Shown here piece by piece: positions 25,401 to 37,316 of a DNA stretch of 64,000 nt. This DNA is from Archegozetes longisetosus (Eukaryota; Arthropoda; Arachnida; Sarcoptiformes; Trhypochthoniidae), in assembly GCA_018873245.2 (NCBI GenBank), contig JAEMBT020000003.1, positions 10,301,843 through 10,365,842 on the forward strand, read 5' to 3'. Each line of letters starts with the position of its first letter. Positions within the stretch are counted from its first letter, which is position 1. The notes beneath the pieces were generated by a model. That model was not told the DNA's origin and searched no databases. It saw nothing but the letters and a program-made list of their open reading frames with translations. The translations under genes and the position numbers were made by a program.

Positions 25401-25660
25401 ATGAACCGCTCTCAGATATACTCAAAGATTGAGAGTCTTCGTAACTTTCACTTTGCATTATTAGTAATTAATAAAATGATACAAATTATGACGAAAACCA
25501 CCCCAAGTAGCATGAAGAGTATGATCGTTAAATATGATCTCAAAGTATTAATTATTAATTGGCTTACGTTTTGATTTATCGTATTGCCTTGTTGTTTGGT
25601 TAATGCTTTTGTCTGTATTTCTCTTTTAATAATTATTGTTTTGATTAATTTAAAGTAGTG

Positions 25661-26154
25661 AAGGGCATAAGCTAGTTGTGAGCTGAGCTGCGCTGCGCTT
25701 CGAGCTCGATTTTAGCTATCTTCGAGTTTATGAGCTCGAGTTTCAAACTAAGCTCATTTGAAGCCGATTTATTTAATAGAGCAAAAATAGTATTAACTGT
25801 AAAATATTAATGAATATTGAACTGCTTCTCTATATTAACAAATATAGGCAGTAAATTACATCTATCAAATTCAATGATGAGATGCACTCCTAATTTGTGA
25901 ATCATTGTTCTCAATTCGTGAATCATGGTTCAAAATAAATTTCACTTTAAACTGAAATTTAATACAATAAAAATTTATTTGAAGAGAATTAGTGATACGT
26001 TAGGCCTTAAAATTAATGTTATTTCTATTCACTATAGAGGGGTCCGAGATCCCAACAAACCATAAAAACGTTTTAAAAACAAAAATAATGGGAATTTAAA
26101 CGAAAAAAGTGTATGTTCATCCACATCTCTCTTGATGCTCCGGTAATCAGGATA
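25661..26154. other. Noncoding DNA with a GC-rich low-complexity patch
   Basis: Around 25675-25770 there is a patch of AGCTGAGCTGCGCT and GAGCTCGAG-like words, richer in GC than the flanks and partly self-complementary. I could not assign it to a family. The rest is AT-rich and featureless. Confidence 0.35.
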
Positions 26155-26268
26155 CCAGTGCATATGTATATTTCTGACTCGCCGTGCTCCACTAAGTTAA
26201 AATATATAGGCTACGCCTCCTCTGGCCCTTAATTTGGATTCGACTTTTATTTTCAATTATGACCTATA

Positions 26269-26487
26269 GGGACTACCACGCGGTGGTGGTTTGCCTCAGT
26301 CACTACCCTTTTCTGGTGATGCTGGAAATCCTATGGATTCAGACACGTGCCCAATTAGGCTTTTGTCCGCGTGAAGACAGCCCCAGCACCCACCAGTATA
26401 AACCCGATGTGACACGAAGCTAAATCCATGTTTTTCAGTATCCTCATCTAAGGGTAGGGCTGAGGTAAACCACCGCGTGGTAGTCCC
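26269..26487. mobile_element. GC-rich MITE in the left arm of palindrome C
   Basis: The ends GGGACTACCACGCGGTGGT and ACCACCGCGTGGTAGTCCC are inverted copies; pairing continues inward (TTTGCCTCAG / CTGAGGTAAA). It is 219 bp, much richer in GC than its surroundings, and noncoding. A clear target duplication was not found, so the superfamily is open. Confidence 0.8.
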
Positions 26488-27666
26488 TGGATAATGCTAA
26501 GAGTCTACCAACTGAAATAAATCACTACAATCTTTTGCAAAATTCCAGGAAGTGGTTTTTAAACATTGTATACCCCTAAACGTTAGTCAATTAGGATGAC
26601 ATTTTTTATGAATAAACTCTGGATTGTCAAGAACATTTTCACAAAGTCGTTAATCAAAATTCTCAAAAGTATCAATCTGACCCATGTAAACGTGTACAGA
26701 AAAACTGACGATTGGAATCAAAACTACTTCAAAATTAAGTAGACGCGTATATTTTTGTTTGACCTAAAAGTTCCTCAGTTCATAACTGTAGCGCATTCAG
26801 CTTGAAATTCCGATCATTTCTTTTGAGCATAACAATTGAATCAAAGGCCAGAACTATTTGAAAAGGATATCAAACTGAAGGTATTTTAAAGCTCTTTCTT
26901 GAGCTATCATTAAATTTGCCTGTATATACAAATTTCCTATTTGTAATCACAATAATATAACTTTATGATTTTGTTTATATTTTTTGATTGAAAATTCAGT
27001 AATTATACTTCTAAGTGCTAAATCATATAATACCCAATAAATTTTGTACTGAAGCTAATTAGCTTGTCAAAATTTTAATTTTGCAAATCAAATTTCAAAA
27101 ATGAATAAATTTTCAGATAAAGCTTATAGAGTACCTTCAGTTTGATACCATTTTCAAGTAGTTCGGGCCTTTGATTCTATATTTACGCTTAAAAGAAATT
27201 TCAAGTTGAACGCGCTACAATTATGAACTGAGGAACTTTTAGGTCAAACAAAAATATAAGCATCCACTTAATTTTGAAGTAGTTTTAATTCCAATAGTCA
27301 TAACTCGAATTCAATCGTCAGTCTTTTCTGTACACGTTTACATGGATCAGATTGATACTTTTGAGAATTTTGATTAACGACTTTGTGAAAATGTTCTTGA
27401 CAGGCCAGAGTTTGTTCATAAAAAATTTCATCCAAATTGACTAACGCTTAGGGGTATCGAATGTTCAAAAACTACTTCCTGGAGTTTTGCAAACGACTGT
27501 ACATAACCCCAAAAATCGGTTTTATAATCTACCTTTGAAGGGCCCTATAAGTCGAATTATATGCATAATTGTGGAAATTGAAAATGAGAGTTGGGGTCTA
27601 AACTAATAGCAAAAGGGCGTGGTATATACATTTGAACTCAGGGGGAGTGACGTGTCAGAATATATA

Positions 27667-28374
27667 CAGAGTGGACACTTCTAGTGTATAGGTATTTGAA
27701 TATTTATTGCACGAAAATGAAGTGACGTAAAATAAGAATCAAGGTCAGAATTAAATACATATTTAAAACATTGAATAATAAATTTATGGCCAGCGAATTA
27801 CTTGCTTTCCATCATTAGCTAAGCACTCTTGAAGGCGGTCAGGTACTGGTTGACATACGCGTTGACATAATTCTTGTGTAATGTAATGCATGAATAAGTT
27901 GCGGATGATATAGCTTCAATCCGAACTCTTTCAACATTTTTCGAAGAGAAGTTCTTTTAATCCCTAATTCAACAGAAGCGCGTCTTTGAGATTTTAATGG
28001 ACTTTTGTCATATGCGTCTTTTATGAGTTGTTTTGCTTCTTCTGTCCTAAATCTATAAGGCACAGAGTGTGGTAAATTATGTACGGAACCTGTTTGTTCC
28101 CATTTTTGATTGATTTTTGAAATCGTTCTTATTGTCGGTTGTTTTGTTTTCTCTTATCTTTTCCAAATTTTGTACTTTAGTTGCATTATTTTGTGCTAAA
28201 TTATACCATTTTGCTAAATTAATTCGCTGAGCAATAGTCAGAATATAAGACATTTTTTCGAAAATGTCAAAATTTAATAAATACTTTAACTTTTGACACC
28301 GAAACCAAATCTTAACGACTTATAATAACGAAGCAATTAAAACAAATACCTATAGACGGGAAGTGTCCACCCTA
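27667..28374 (-). mobile_element. Internally deleted Tc1/mariner-type element
   Basis: Terminal repeats AGTGGACACTTCTAGTGTAT and the inverse of GACGGGAAGTGTCCACCCTA end next to TA dinucleotides. The minus strand encodes an N-terminal helix-turn-helix starting MPYRFRTEEAKQLIK, with RRASVELGIKRTSLRKMLKE near residue 27. A few codons later another frame reads VPDRLQECLANDGKQVIRW, the typical C-terminus of a mariner transposase. The whole catalytic middle is missing, so this is a 708-bp deletion derivative. Confidence 0.82.
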
Positions 28375-28632
28375 TATATATATGTACCGAAGCCTTTATT
28401 ACTGGATATTTATCAAAACACTGATAATTTCAATGAAGTGAATATAAATTTGGTTATCAATAGACTTTTACGCATATATAAATTTAATTGCATCAGTAGA
28501 GTTGCTTATAGAAATTGCTGCTATTTGCTCCATAAAAAATGTCTTGCGTTAAGAGTAGGGATAAACAAGCAGTAAATAAATGGCAAGAAATATCAAATAA
28601 GCAGTTAGTATGTGTAATCAGCTGAGGCATTG

Positions 28633-29426
28633 CTACTTCTTTGGCTTTGCCCACATCACGTTGAGAATCGCGTTACGGAAGGGGATTCTACCGAGTTTGA
28701 TGACAAGAGCTGCATCCTCTGGTCGCTCGTAAGTGATATACCCGATGCTTTTTCCTGCTTTGAATTTGTCCTTCACATGAAAAACTTTCTCAATCCGACC
28801 ATACTTGCCAAACAAGCTTTTTAAGTCGTTGTCGACGATATTTTGTGTAACATTTGTAACTCGCACGGTAGTGCCACATCCGAAGACCTCATGATCTGCA
28901 AGAGCAGCGATGGTAGTGGACAAATCTCTTTTGTTTCTGTGTGTGAACGGACAATCGACTTTCTTGCAATCAGTATCTTGTAAACAATACGGATGAATGT
29001 AGAAACACATATTTCCATGTCGACAATTGGGGAATTGCTTGCAGGGTTCACTTGGGTGCCGGTAAGGACACTCACGATGTGTACACTGAGGCCAATATGG
29101 GCAACGCTCCACAGACTGCTTTTTAGACTATTCGTTGCCAACAAAACATAGGAAACCAGAATTACATAAAATCGTCAGCCCAACAAAGCATTTCTTTTGT
29201 TCACTTAGTGTTAAATAGTACTTACGTGAGTGGAAGCAGAGGAAGGTGCATTAGTTTGCTCCGGCTTCTTTATAGACTGCAACTCAAAGAGATCGTCATT
29301 CAGGAAAGCCAAATCTACCCAAGTAAGAGGGCATCTTCGCTCTTGTAAGACTGATTTGGCATTTTTAGTTCTTTTGACGACACTACGCCCAACTTGACTG
29401 AGATTAGGCATGATGTTACGATCCAT
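28633..29426 (-). CDS. CCCH (Nab2/ZC3H14-type) zinc fingers fused to an eIF3g-like RRM
   Basis: Two exons, 29426-29226 and 29115-28633, join in phase 0 across a 110-bp intron (donor CAC/GTAAGT, acceptor AAAGCAG), giving 227 residues. Exon 1 codes 67 residues with no known domain. Exon 2 opens SVERCPYWPQC and holds three tandem fingers: CX5CX4CX3H, CX5CX5CX3H and CX5CX4CX3H. This spacing and the CKQFPNC and CPFTH words are those of Nab2/ZC3H14, which bind poly(A). After a short linker comes one RRM running from TTVRVTNVT to ILNVMWAKPKK. RVTN and ILNVxWAKP are hallmarks of the C-terminal RRM of translation factor eIF3g. I know of no standard protein combining the two. Function (mRNA tail binding, translation) is inference. 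Confidence 0.82.
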
Positions 29427-29949
29427 TGATGTTGTGGTTGGCTAAATACAACTATTAAATAAAAAAGGTAATCTATTTTTAATGACATTAATTAAAAAAA
29501 TTTGAGAATTCTATTAATTATCAATAATCATCACTACACCCGTTATTGTGAAGGCATTTAATGGTCTAACATACACAGAATAAAATCAGTTAAAAACCAA
29601 TGCAATCAGCTCATAATCCACCTTAAAAAGTTAATGTTTCTTGTAACTTTAGCTGCACACCTATGCAGGATTTAAGATCAGATCATCAGGCAATAATACA
29701 TGTGGTATGTACACGTTTCGTTGAAATTAGCAACGATAAAGAGTTACATTGCATTGAACTTTTGACATTAACCCATTTTGATTAAAAGATTTTGGATATA
29801 GTTCTTCCTATTCTATCAAATAGATTATAGGAAGCTTTTTATAACTGTATACTTTGATAATAAGCCAACTAAAAAGTACTATCAAAAGTCTATTCCAAAA
29901 CTGCCAACAGATGACAATTGCAGACAGTTTAAAGTTGACCCGGAACTAT
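29427..29949. other. Upstream region of the zinc-finger/RRM gene
   Basis: AT-rich DNA upstream of the minus-strand start codon; it should hold the promoter, but no element could be identified. Confidence 0.4.
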
Positions 29950-30480
29950 ACAACATGTCATGGGTGGCTGTAGTCACTTGGTGGCCACTGTTCATATTGT
30001 GAGATCAAAGACAGATCTTTGTTTTGATCTCACAGCATTCAGGTCATTTGAACACTGCCCTACTTTCTTGCCTATCATTGTCGCCTAAGGACGCAAACTG
30101 ACCACTGGATGTAGGACAGGGTTGTTTGTGTCCTCTTTTCTTTAAATACGAGTTCTAAAGAAAATTCTCTAGAAGAGTAACGAGGTCACCAACGTGTCCT
30201 CAATTAGTAGTTGATCAGTTAGTGACCAACAATAGAAATTTTCAGAAAATTTTCCATTGATACGTAAACAACTCCTGACCCTATATAAAGGAGTGAAAAG
30301 ACTCTTACTCTTCACTTCCCAAACTCTTCAGATTAATAGACGTCTGAGAATGACCAACACTTACAGTTATAGTGGATATTCAAAATCCAAACCTTTCGAT
30401 ATTTAAATCTTTTACTTTGTATAAAGTTTTCTTTTTAATAAATAAACTTTGACTTTCTTTAAAACTGGTATATGTTTTAA
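29950..30480 (+). repeat. LTR-like fossil segment (possible solo LTR)
   Basis: Less AT-rich than its flanks, with a TATA box (CTATATAAAGG near 30283), a plausible transcription start region 25-40 bases later and a polyadenylation signal AATAAATAAAC near 30438. That order is typical of an LTR of the Gypsy or BEL kind. Ends could not be fixed and no capsid or polymerase coding remnant was seen nearby. A perfect 11-bp hairpin (GTGAGATCAAA and its inverse) lies at 29999-30033. A promoter of an unseen noncoding transcript is an alternative. Confidence 0.35.
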
Positions 30481-31701
30481 CTGACGAACTTAGCAGAGAA
30501 CTAAATTAAAATAAAACCTCTTCAATATGAATAGGGATAATCAGCTTTGCAAAATTATTTACTAGCAACTTACAAAACGCTTTATATCGCTAACAAATTC
30601 TCCATCTTACTACGAATAGAGCTCACAACATGTTATTGACTACCTCTATAAAGCTACCTATTGTTGGAACAAAGAGGCACGGACAGGACTTTAGACCGCA
30701 ATAAACCTGATATTATTCTCGTAGATAAACTGGAGCAACGTCTATAATAATTGATATAGCAGCTCCTCTGACTACGCAGTCAAATATACTATTAAAACAC
30801 TAAATCTTGCATTAGAAATTAAGATATGAAATCAAGAGGTTAACAATAGTACTGATAATAATTTCATGCTCAGGAGTAATACCAACGGCATTGAGTAACC
30901 AATAACATCTACAATAATTCAAGAAATGTAAGGCTACAGTTCTACGGACTCGTCACATCGTAGGCAAGATTTTAAACGAAGATTAATGCTGACCGCTACC
31001 TGGCCTTAACGGCAAACCCGAATTGTTTCAGAAATAATAATACAGTATGTTCTTTTATCTTCTAAACTCAGATTTAGTAGCTAAAGCTTTATATATTGTG
31101 ATATTTTAATCAAATGTCAAATAAATTACTTACCGATTCAAAATTTGATGTCTTGAAACAAGCTTTTAATAAGCAAATTGAATGTAATTTGAATAGTTTT
31201 TAAAAATAGCAATTTAATACTTTATAACATACGTTAAAATGTCCTTCATTTTCTAAATATGGGTTTTTTATTAAATTTTAAGCTCAAAATAGTCACTAAA
31301 CAACTTTTAAAGTTTTTGAATGTGCTTTACATTGCGTTCTGTGGGATAATGAGAAGAAACGTTGACCCTAGAAAGCTGTAAGGTGCGCACGTGTCTCGAA
31401 TTCATAATGATTTTTATCCTAAAAGTGTCCTTAAATTTAAGAAAACCATACCATATTGTATATGGTTGAAAGCATTTTTCATACTGATTTCAACAATACT
31501 TTAATGGATATTCTGTGATAAGTGGTTCAAATGTTAGACTGACCAGTGGTCAATTCATTTTTACTGACCACTAACCACTATGATATGAGTATCAAAATGA
31601 AGGATATTTAAAGATAAATTAAAGCAAAAAGAAACCAAACTTTAATCTATTATCGTTTCCGAGATATGAATTTCCGGAGTGTAAATTTTTATCATTATAG
31701 G
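30481..31701. other. Noncoding DNA
   Basis: No gene or clear repeat ends recognised. Confidence 0.4.
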
Positions 31702-31703
31702 TA

Positions 31704-32229
31704 CAGTGATTATTCGATAATTGCAAGTCCTCGGGACCAAAATTTTTGTTGCAATTATCGATAATTGCAACTTTTTTAAAAATTCATATAAGTTGCAGTT
31801 ATAGAATAAAATGTAAGATTTATTAGAGTTGTCACAATAGAACTACAACTCGAATCATTTACTCAAATTTACACTGTATTTGACATCATTAGAGACATCA
31901 CTTATAACTTTGTATTTGGTTTCTAAATCAACTGATTTGTATTTACTTTTTGATTTTAAGCTATTTTTATCCGGCATTTTTCGTATTTTAATAACACACG
32001 TGCTTTAAGACATTGTTTGACTATAAGTGAAGTTTTATAAAGTATTTATTTCATAATCAATTTATGAATAATTTATGAAAGTGCTTCTTAGAAATTCAAC
32101 TTTTACGCTTTGGCATACAGTAATGTATCAAAACTTTTTAGTTGCAATTATAGAAGCATGTATTATACTATTGGGTCCTATGAAATTTATTGCATTTAAG
32201 GAATATTTGCAATTATCGAATATTCACTG
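31704..32229 (-). mobile_element. pogo/Tigger-type deletion derivative with TA duplication
   Basis: 526 bp. The left end CAGTGATTATTCGATAATTG and the right end CAATTATCGAATATTCACTG are inverted copies with one mismatch, flanked by TA on both sides (31702-31703 and 32230-32231). The minus strand holds a short frame MPDKNSLKSKSKYKSVDLE continuing TKYKVISDV, which looks like the N-terminal CENP-B-type helix-turn-helix of pogo/Tigger transposases. The rest of the gene is missing. Confidence 0.85.
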
Positions 32230-32355
32230 TATATGAATTTTGATATTGTGTATTTTTGAACATACTTCTAGTCATCGGATTTTCTTGAAACTTCGTTACG
32301 ATGATGGACCAAAGGTCTTTTGGACGTGGTGTACTTCAGAGAGACGAGTGTATAA

Positions 32356-34216
32356 TAGTTCGGACTAAAATTTTTTGGACTCTTATATCTTAGCCTTGAA
32401 ACATAATGGTTAGCCGTAAACACTTGATTCTTAATCAGTATTGTTTATCAATCTGAACTATGTAGTCGCATGTGAATTGCGCTTTATTTTAATACTTATT
32501 TTCATTGACGAAATTTTTTGTTCAAACATGGATCCGATTAGGCCTCAATTACACGTGAAGAACAGTGGGCTTTTATCAAGCTACACTATTTATTAGAAGA
32601 TACAGCTGCCGAAATTCACAGCATGTTGGATAAAGCAGCTCGATCATTAGCCCTTTCCAGATCAGACGTCTATTATATTTAAAACTAATCTCGAGACGGA
32701 GAGCGTAAAGCCTGTAAACAGATATTGGTTGTAGGGAGACCTCGAACTGTGACTGATGAGGAAACCACAGAAAAATTGAGAAAGCTTTTATTGGACGATA
32801 GAAATTGGAGTACATTAGATTATGCCGATTATTTAAATATAAGTCCCTCGAGTGTGAAATGTATTCTGAGAGAATTACATGCACGAAAGGCTTGTACTAG
32901 ATGGGTACCTTACAGTCTTAACCCCGTTCAGAAACAACTGAGAGTAGAAATATCACAAGAGCATCTTGAACATTCAAAGGATCACACATTTCTGGAAAGG
33001 ATCATCGCTATTGACGAAACATGTAAAAAGCTACGACCCGAAAGATATTGTAAAGTCTGGATCTTTGATAGGAGCTTGTACGAAATCAATTTTTAAAATA
33101 TAAGCACTTTATTTAACATAACGACAATACAAATTACACAAGATTTCACAGGATTTAACACTAAAGTAAAGAGCGACAAATTTAAGAAAAACACGACATT
33201 TTATAGGAACAATAGGCGGATTAAATTGGAAAATATTTTACAACGATAGGCTAAATTTTACAATGTTAGTAACACATTTAGCTACGATTGGAAAATTGTA
33301 TATTTAGGACATACTTAGGTAGGTTTTAAGAGATGAAATATGCTTACTATCAGCTGTCTTCATAACTTTTACAGTTGAGACAAGCATGTGAAGATTTCTT
33401 TTGTACAAATAAAAAGTAATCTTTAAGTCAGTAATAAATTTGACATATAAGGTGAGTTATGAAAATTAGAGTTTAGAAATATAGGTTATTACAAAAATAT
33501 TATGATATAGGTCTAATTAAGAAACTAAGACGTTATTACAATATCAAATCAGCTAAAGAATGGCGTCTCCCAGAGCAAAAATCGTAATTATCTTTTGAAA
33601 AATATGCGTCAATTTCAATATGTGCCAGCGGCTTTGTTTTACATTCTAGGCCAGTGAAAGTTAGAGCATCGATAGTAGATTGGAAGATGGTTCTAATTGC
33701 AGCGTTTCACAAAGATAGGGTTCTTGCATGGCAATTTCTGCCAAGAAATGAAATGGTCAATTCTGTCAAATATCTTGAATTTCTAAATAATCGGCTGTAC
33801 CCAGAGATCAGACGAGCACGGATTCATCGACCACTCATCCTCCACGATAATGCTTACCCCCTCCCACAAACAGCCTGCAATCAAGGATTTCTTTAATCGA
33901 CACCGTTGGAGGGTCTTAAGACACTCCCCGTACAGCCCATATTCAAGCCCCCCGGATATTGACGGGTTCGCTAAAATAAAGCAGACTCATAAAGGTGTCA
34001 GATACCAGAATGAGGCTGAGCTCATACGTGCCTTTGAGGGAACTATAAATGAAATAAATACAAAAAATTCATTTAAAGGAATAAGACGCCTCCCTTCCCG
34101 CTGGGAGGCTGTCATTCAGGATGATGGAGAATATATTAAATAAAAATAAAATCGTATCTAAAATATCATTTGTAGTATATGTTTCATGAGAGTCCAAAAA
34201 ATTTTAGTCCAACCTA
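32356..34216 (+). mobile_element. mariner transposon, decayed and interrupted
   Basis: The left end GGACTAAAATTTTTTGGACT and the inverse of AGTCCAAAAAATTTTAGTCC at the right are matching terminal repeats. Plus-strand frames give a mariner transposase in pieces: TREEQWAFIKLHYLLEDTAA (helix-turn-helix start, 32550), then ARKACTRWVPYSLNPVQKQL and IDETC (32885-33025). After an inserted stretch come SAKEWRLPEQK, RPVKVRASIVDWKMVLIAAF and LILHDNA, then HSPYSPYSSPPDIDGF and a C-terminus RLPSRWEAVIQDDGEYIK. The catalytic aspartates of IDET, HDNA and the final D are in place, but stops and frame changes make it dead. Confidence 0.85.
33047..33546. repeat. About 500-bp insertion inside the mariner
   Basis: The mariner reading is interrupted between LRPER and IKSAKEWR by about 500 AT-rich bases. 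The inserted piece begins GATATTGTAA and ends with the inverse TTACAATATC, suggesting a small terminal-repeat element. No coding content. Confidence 0.45.
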
Positions 34217-35469
34217 GTACTTCTGTCATAAAATTGATGGTGTAGCCGTAGCTTTACTAGACTGAATTATTCACATGTTAAACTGCCTTCTCATGCCTGT
34301 ACTTGTACACTTTAGCTATATTCTTATTACACTTGACACATAATAGATGCTTCATGAGTCTCATTGTTAACAGATAAGTAAAAACTAATGAAACAGTCAA
34401 AGGTTCACATAAAATGCATTAAGTATATGATTCAATAAAATTCATACTTATTTTTTGTTCATATTCTGTTAAGCTAATGACTTCATTTTAAGACAAATAC
34501 TAATGTGCTTAATTAAACATTTTATAAAAATAAAATTTTAGAAATATAATAGAAGTTATCAAATAAAACGTTGTGATAATATGCTTTAAGCTTTGATAGA
34601 TTTTTATGAAATTTGATTAGCATGAAATGTCTGCGCATTTATGAAATTTCAAAAGTAAATAAAATCTCAGCTGCTTAAGTATGAAGACGTCTAGAATCTT
34701 ATTGAACAACCAAATTCCCAATAAAATCGATCTTTCTGATCGAGTTTGAAATAAAGTTAATGCGATCACAATTTTATTGAAAATCAATTTATTCTTCATA
34801 TTTTAATAACGTGATTGCATTATAAGCTTTTATTGGATATTATCTGATGAATAACGCTTGAATGTTATTTTAATTTAAGTTAATTGAATAAAATATCAGT
34901 TACTTAAATTATTTGTTTCTAAATCTATTCAATTGTGAGCAAAGACAACAAATAAGATACATAATATGGCAATACATGTAAATAAGTCAGCTTCAAAGTT
35001 ACTATCGATATACGAATATCAATAACATATTAGATATAAAATGTTTTATATATAATATAATAAGTATAAAAACTGAGAGTCAAAGAAATTTATGAATCCA
35101 TACGACTTTGAACACATATTAGATCAGAGACTAAAACCTTCGATGCAACACATCAGACTGACCATCTCTCACGCAACTCACATGAGCCTCACGTATCTGA
35201 CTCAAACCTCTCGCGTCAGTTACTTGCGTGAAGCGAGAGGTCACGCATTCAGAAAACTTATTGAAGTTTTAAAATATATGTTAGAAACCAGTTTCAAAAT
35301 GAATAACTTTGATTTAAATCATAGAATGACATGAAACCCTTAAAATATTAGGAGATAAACTGTAAAACAAAACACCTTTGTTATTTTTAAGGCTGTCAAA
35401 AGTTTCTGAGTATATTTTCCTTACATTTGATAGAAAATGTTTGCTTTTGATATAAATAAAAGTTTCATT
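34217..35469. other. Noncoding DNA with a short GC hairpin
   Basis: AT-rich. At 35207-35240 CCTCTCGCG pairs with GCGAGAGG across a short loop, inside a locally GC-rich patch (35140-35250). The overlapping 80-codon frame shows no family. Confidence 0.4.
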
Positions 35470-36370
35470 TAATTAAAATGAGTAAAATGCCTCAAAAAAG
35501 ATCGAATGAGTCTCCAGAAAGAAATTAAAAAAGATATTTATGAAGTTATAATCTCGAATGGCTTGAAAAAGAAAAGTTTAAACAATGGCTTAGGAAAGCC
35601 GACGATCTCAATGCCAGCTGTGATTATTGTAAATCAAGTATTTATATAAAATCAGATGGAATTTATTCAATCAATCGTCACATGAATGAATCAAACCATA
35701 AAAAACGAGTCAAGCCGTCAGAACAAGTGGGCCAATGAAATAATTCTTAACTTCAGTTAACACTCCAAAAGAAAAACGAATAATAGCTGCAGAGGCTCCA
35801 TCTGTTTACCACTCTGTAGCTCACCATGACTTGATTGTAGTGTAAGATTAAATCAAATCTCTGATTCAAACATCAGTAAGAATATGAAATGCTGTTAAAC
35901 TAAAGTTGAGGCCATCGCTATGAATGTTTTATGTCCTTTTTCAATTGAATGACATTTGAAAGTCATTTGTTCAAATAATAAACGATTTTCAGTCTCAACT
36001 GATGCGTCTAATAAAAATAGTGTCATACTATTCCCAGTTTCTATTCAATATTTCAGTAAAGTTGAAGGCATTGTTAATTTTGTATTAGATTTTCATGAAC
36101 TCAGGAGTGAAAGTTCTGATTAATATTTAAAATTTTTAGATTATATTTGAAACATATGATTTACAATTCGATAATTTAGTGGCTTATGGTGTAGATAACG
36201 AATCTAATTAAAACCAATTGTAGTTGTCATATACTTCACAGTTGCGCTAAATATGGTTTGATGCGAGTACTTTTGGATATCGAAAACTTGATCTACAAAC
36301 TATTTAATCATTTTGCAACACCTACTATACGTAATGAACAATCGAAATTTTGCTATGATTTTGTGATATC
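35470..36370 (+). pseudogene. Decayed hAT transposase (BED finger, ZBED9/SCAND3-like)
   Basis: Plus-strand pieces in shifting frames: WLRKADDLNASCDYC, then a histidine pair in INRHMNESNHKKR (BED-type zinc finger); then NKRFSVSTDASNKNSVILF and VQYFSKVEGIVNFVLDF-like sequence; then ILHNCAKYGLMRVLLDIENL. This is the order of the large hAT-derived transposases related to ZBED9/SCAND3 and DUF4371 proteins. Many stops; ends are not defined. Confidence 0.6.
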
Positions 36371-36707
36371 GGCTGTACTATAGGGAACGTGGACGGTATG
36401 TTCCCGACGTCGTAGACGCATAAATTATACATCGTTGGACTCGTCTCGACCATACGAGTCGGTTGAGACCATATTTGAGTTCATCTGAGGTCAACATGAA
36501 AATCCAAGTTTATTCGATCTAATTTCGATTCGAGCTTTATTTAACAAATAGAATATAGAAAAATTATGGCAAATTAAACACATGTGACCTTAAGGTCACT
36601 TTCAGACCATTTTCATCCAATTTCTGCAATGTGAGTATGTTCCCAATGTAGAAATATAAATTATACATCATTGGAATATTCCTGGCCATACTAATTGAAT
36701 AAGCTCA

Positions 36708-37165
36708 TATCCGAGATCATTCAAATTCATTTAACGTAATTTAATTTTTTCGAATTTGGATGTCGAATTTCGGGTTGACTTTAATACAGAGTGTATTTCA
36801 ATTTTAAAATGTATAAAATGAATCGCTCGAAATAACTTCAGACAGATCAAATTCGTACTTTTTCATAAAACTATTATAAAGCCAAAATAATCCTGTGATA
36901 CACTGATTAGGATTAATTTTCGATTCTGAGCCTTTTTATGGTCTTATTAGCCATTACATGAAACAAATTTAAAGCTTTTAAGCGTTAAAATAAGATTCAA
37001 AGATTTTGAGTATTGTTTCTCAGTTATTGTCTGAAGTTGTTTCAAGCGATTAATCTTATACATTTTAAAATTGAAACACACTCTGTATTAAAGTCAACCC
37101 GAAATTCGACATTCAAAATCGAAAAAATTAAATGACGTTAAATGAATTTGAATGATCTTGGATAT
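36708..37165. repeat. Foldback element E
   Basis: Left arm from about 36708 (ATCCGAGATCATTCAAATTC) and right arm ending near 37165 are inverted copies of about 130 bp. They share the block around TTCGGGTTGACTTTAATACA and its inverse. About 200 bp of unpaired AT-rich DNA lies between. It abuts the remnant of palindrome A at 37170. Confidence 0.8.
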
Positions 37166-37316
37166 TCTTCTTTTAGGGATATCGCTCAAAATACAGTAAT
37201 AATATGGGAATAATTTTGGAAAAGTTTGAGAGTGGTTCAAGACCTGGTATATAGTGAAATCGACGATTAAAGTTTTCACTTGCATGGCTATATAACTCGT
37301 TCTCAACAATCGTTAT

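Larger units (their letters stand above)
21270..25660 (+). pseudogene. LRAT-like pseudogene split by a transposon
   Basis: The 5' part (about 21270-21495) matches the intact LRAT-like gene at 607-1448: YHSKSWDLIEIDRNS against its YHINSGDLIEIQRNS. It stops at AATATGA. The match resumes at 25401 with ATGAACCGCTCTCAGATAT, running through GATCGTTAAATATGATCTCAA and the intron donor GTATTA, then intron-like sequence to about 25660. The intron is kept, so this is a DNA-level duplicate and not a retrocopy. The acceptor is TTTAA in place of TTTAG, the NCEH exon is not readable, and frames are broken. The 3905 bases between are a separate transposon. Confidence 0.85.
26155..28405. repeat. Large palindromic (foldback) element C holding two insertions
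   Basis: The left arm (about 26155-26268 plus 26488-26910) is an inverted copy of the right arm (about 27108-27666, probably resuming at 28375-28405). Blocks such as TACCTTCAGTTTGATACC (27131) pair with the stretch ending ACTGAAGGTA near 26882, and GTACACGTTTACATGG pairs with CCATGTAAACGTGTAC. A GC-rich MITE interrupts the left arm and a mariner derivative the right arm. With both removed the element is about 1.3 kb. No coding content of its own. Confidence 0.8.

Noticed and set aside
25675-25770. GAGCTCGAG-rich patch as a Helitron end
   Set aside because: No CTRR end with hairpin or TC start could be shown.
35092-35334. 80-codon plus-strand frame
   Set aside because: No family and it spans a GC hairpin; nothing supports it as a gene.
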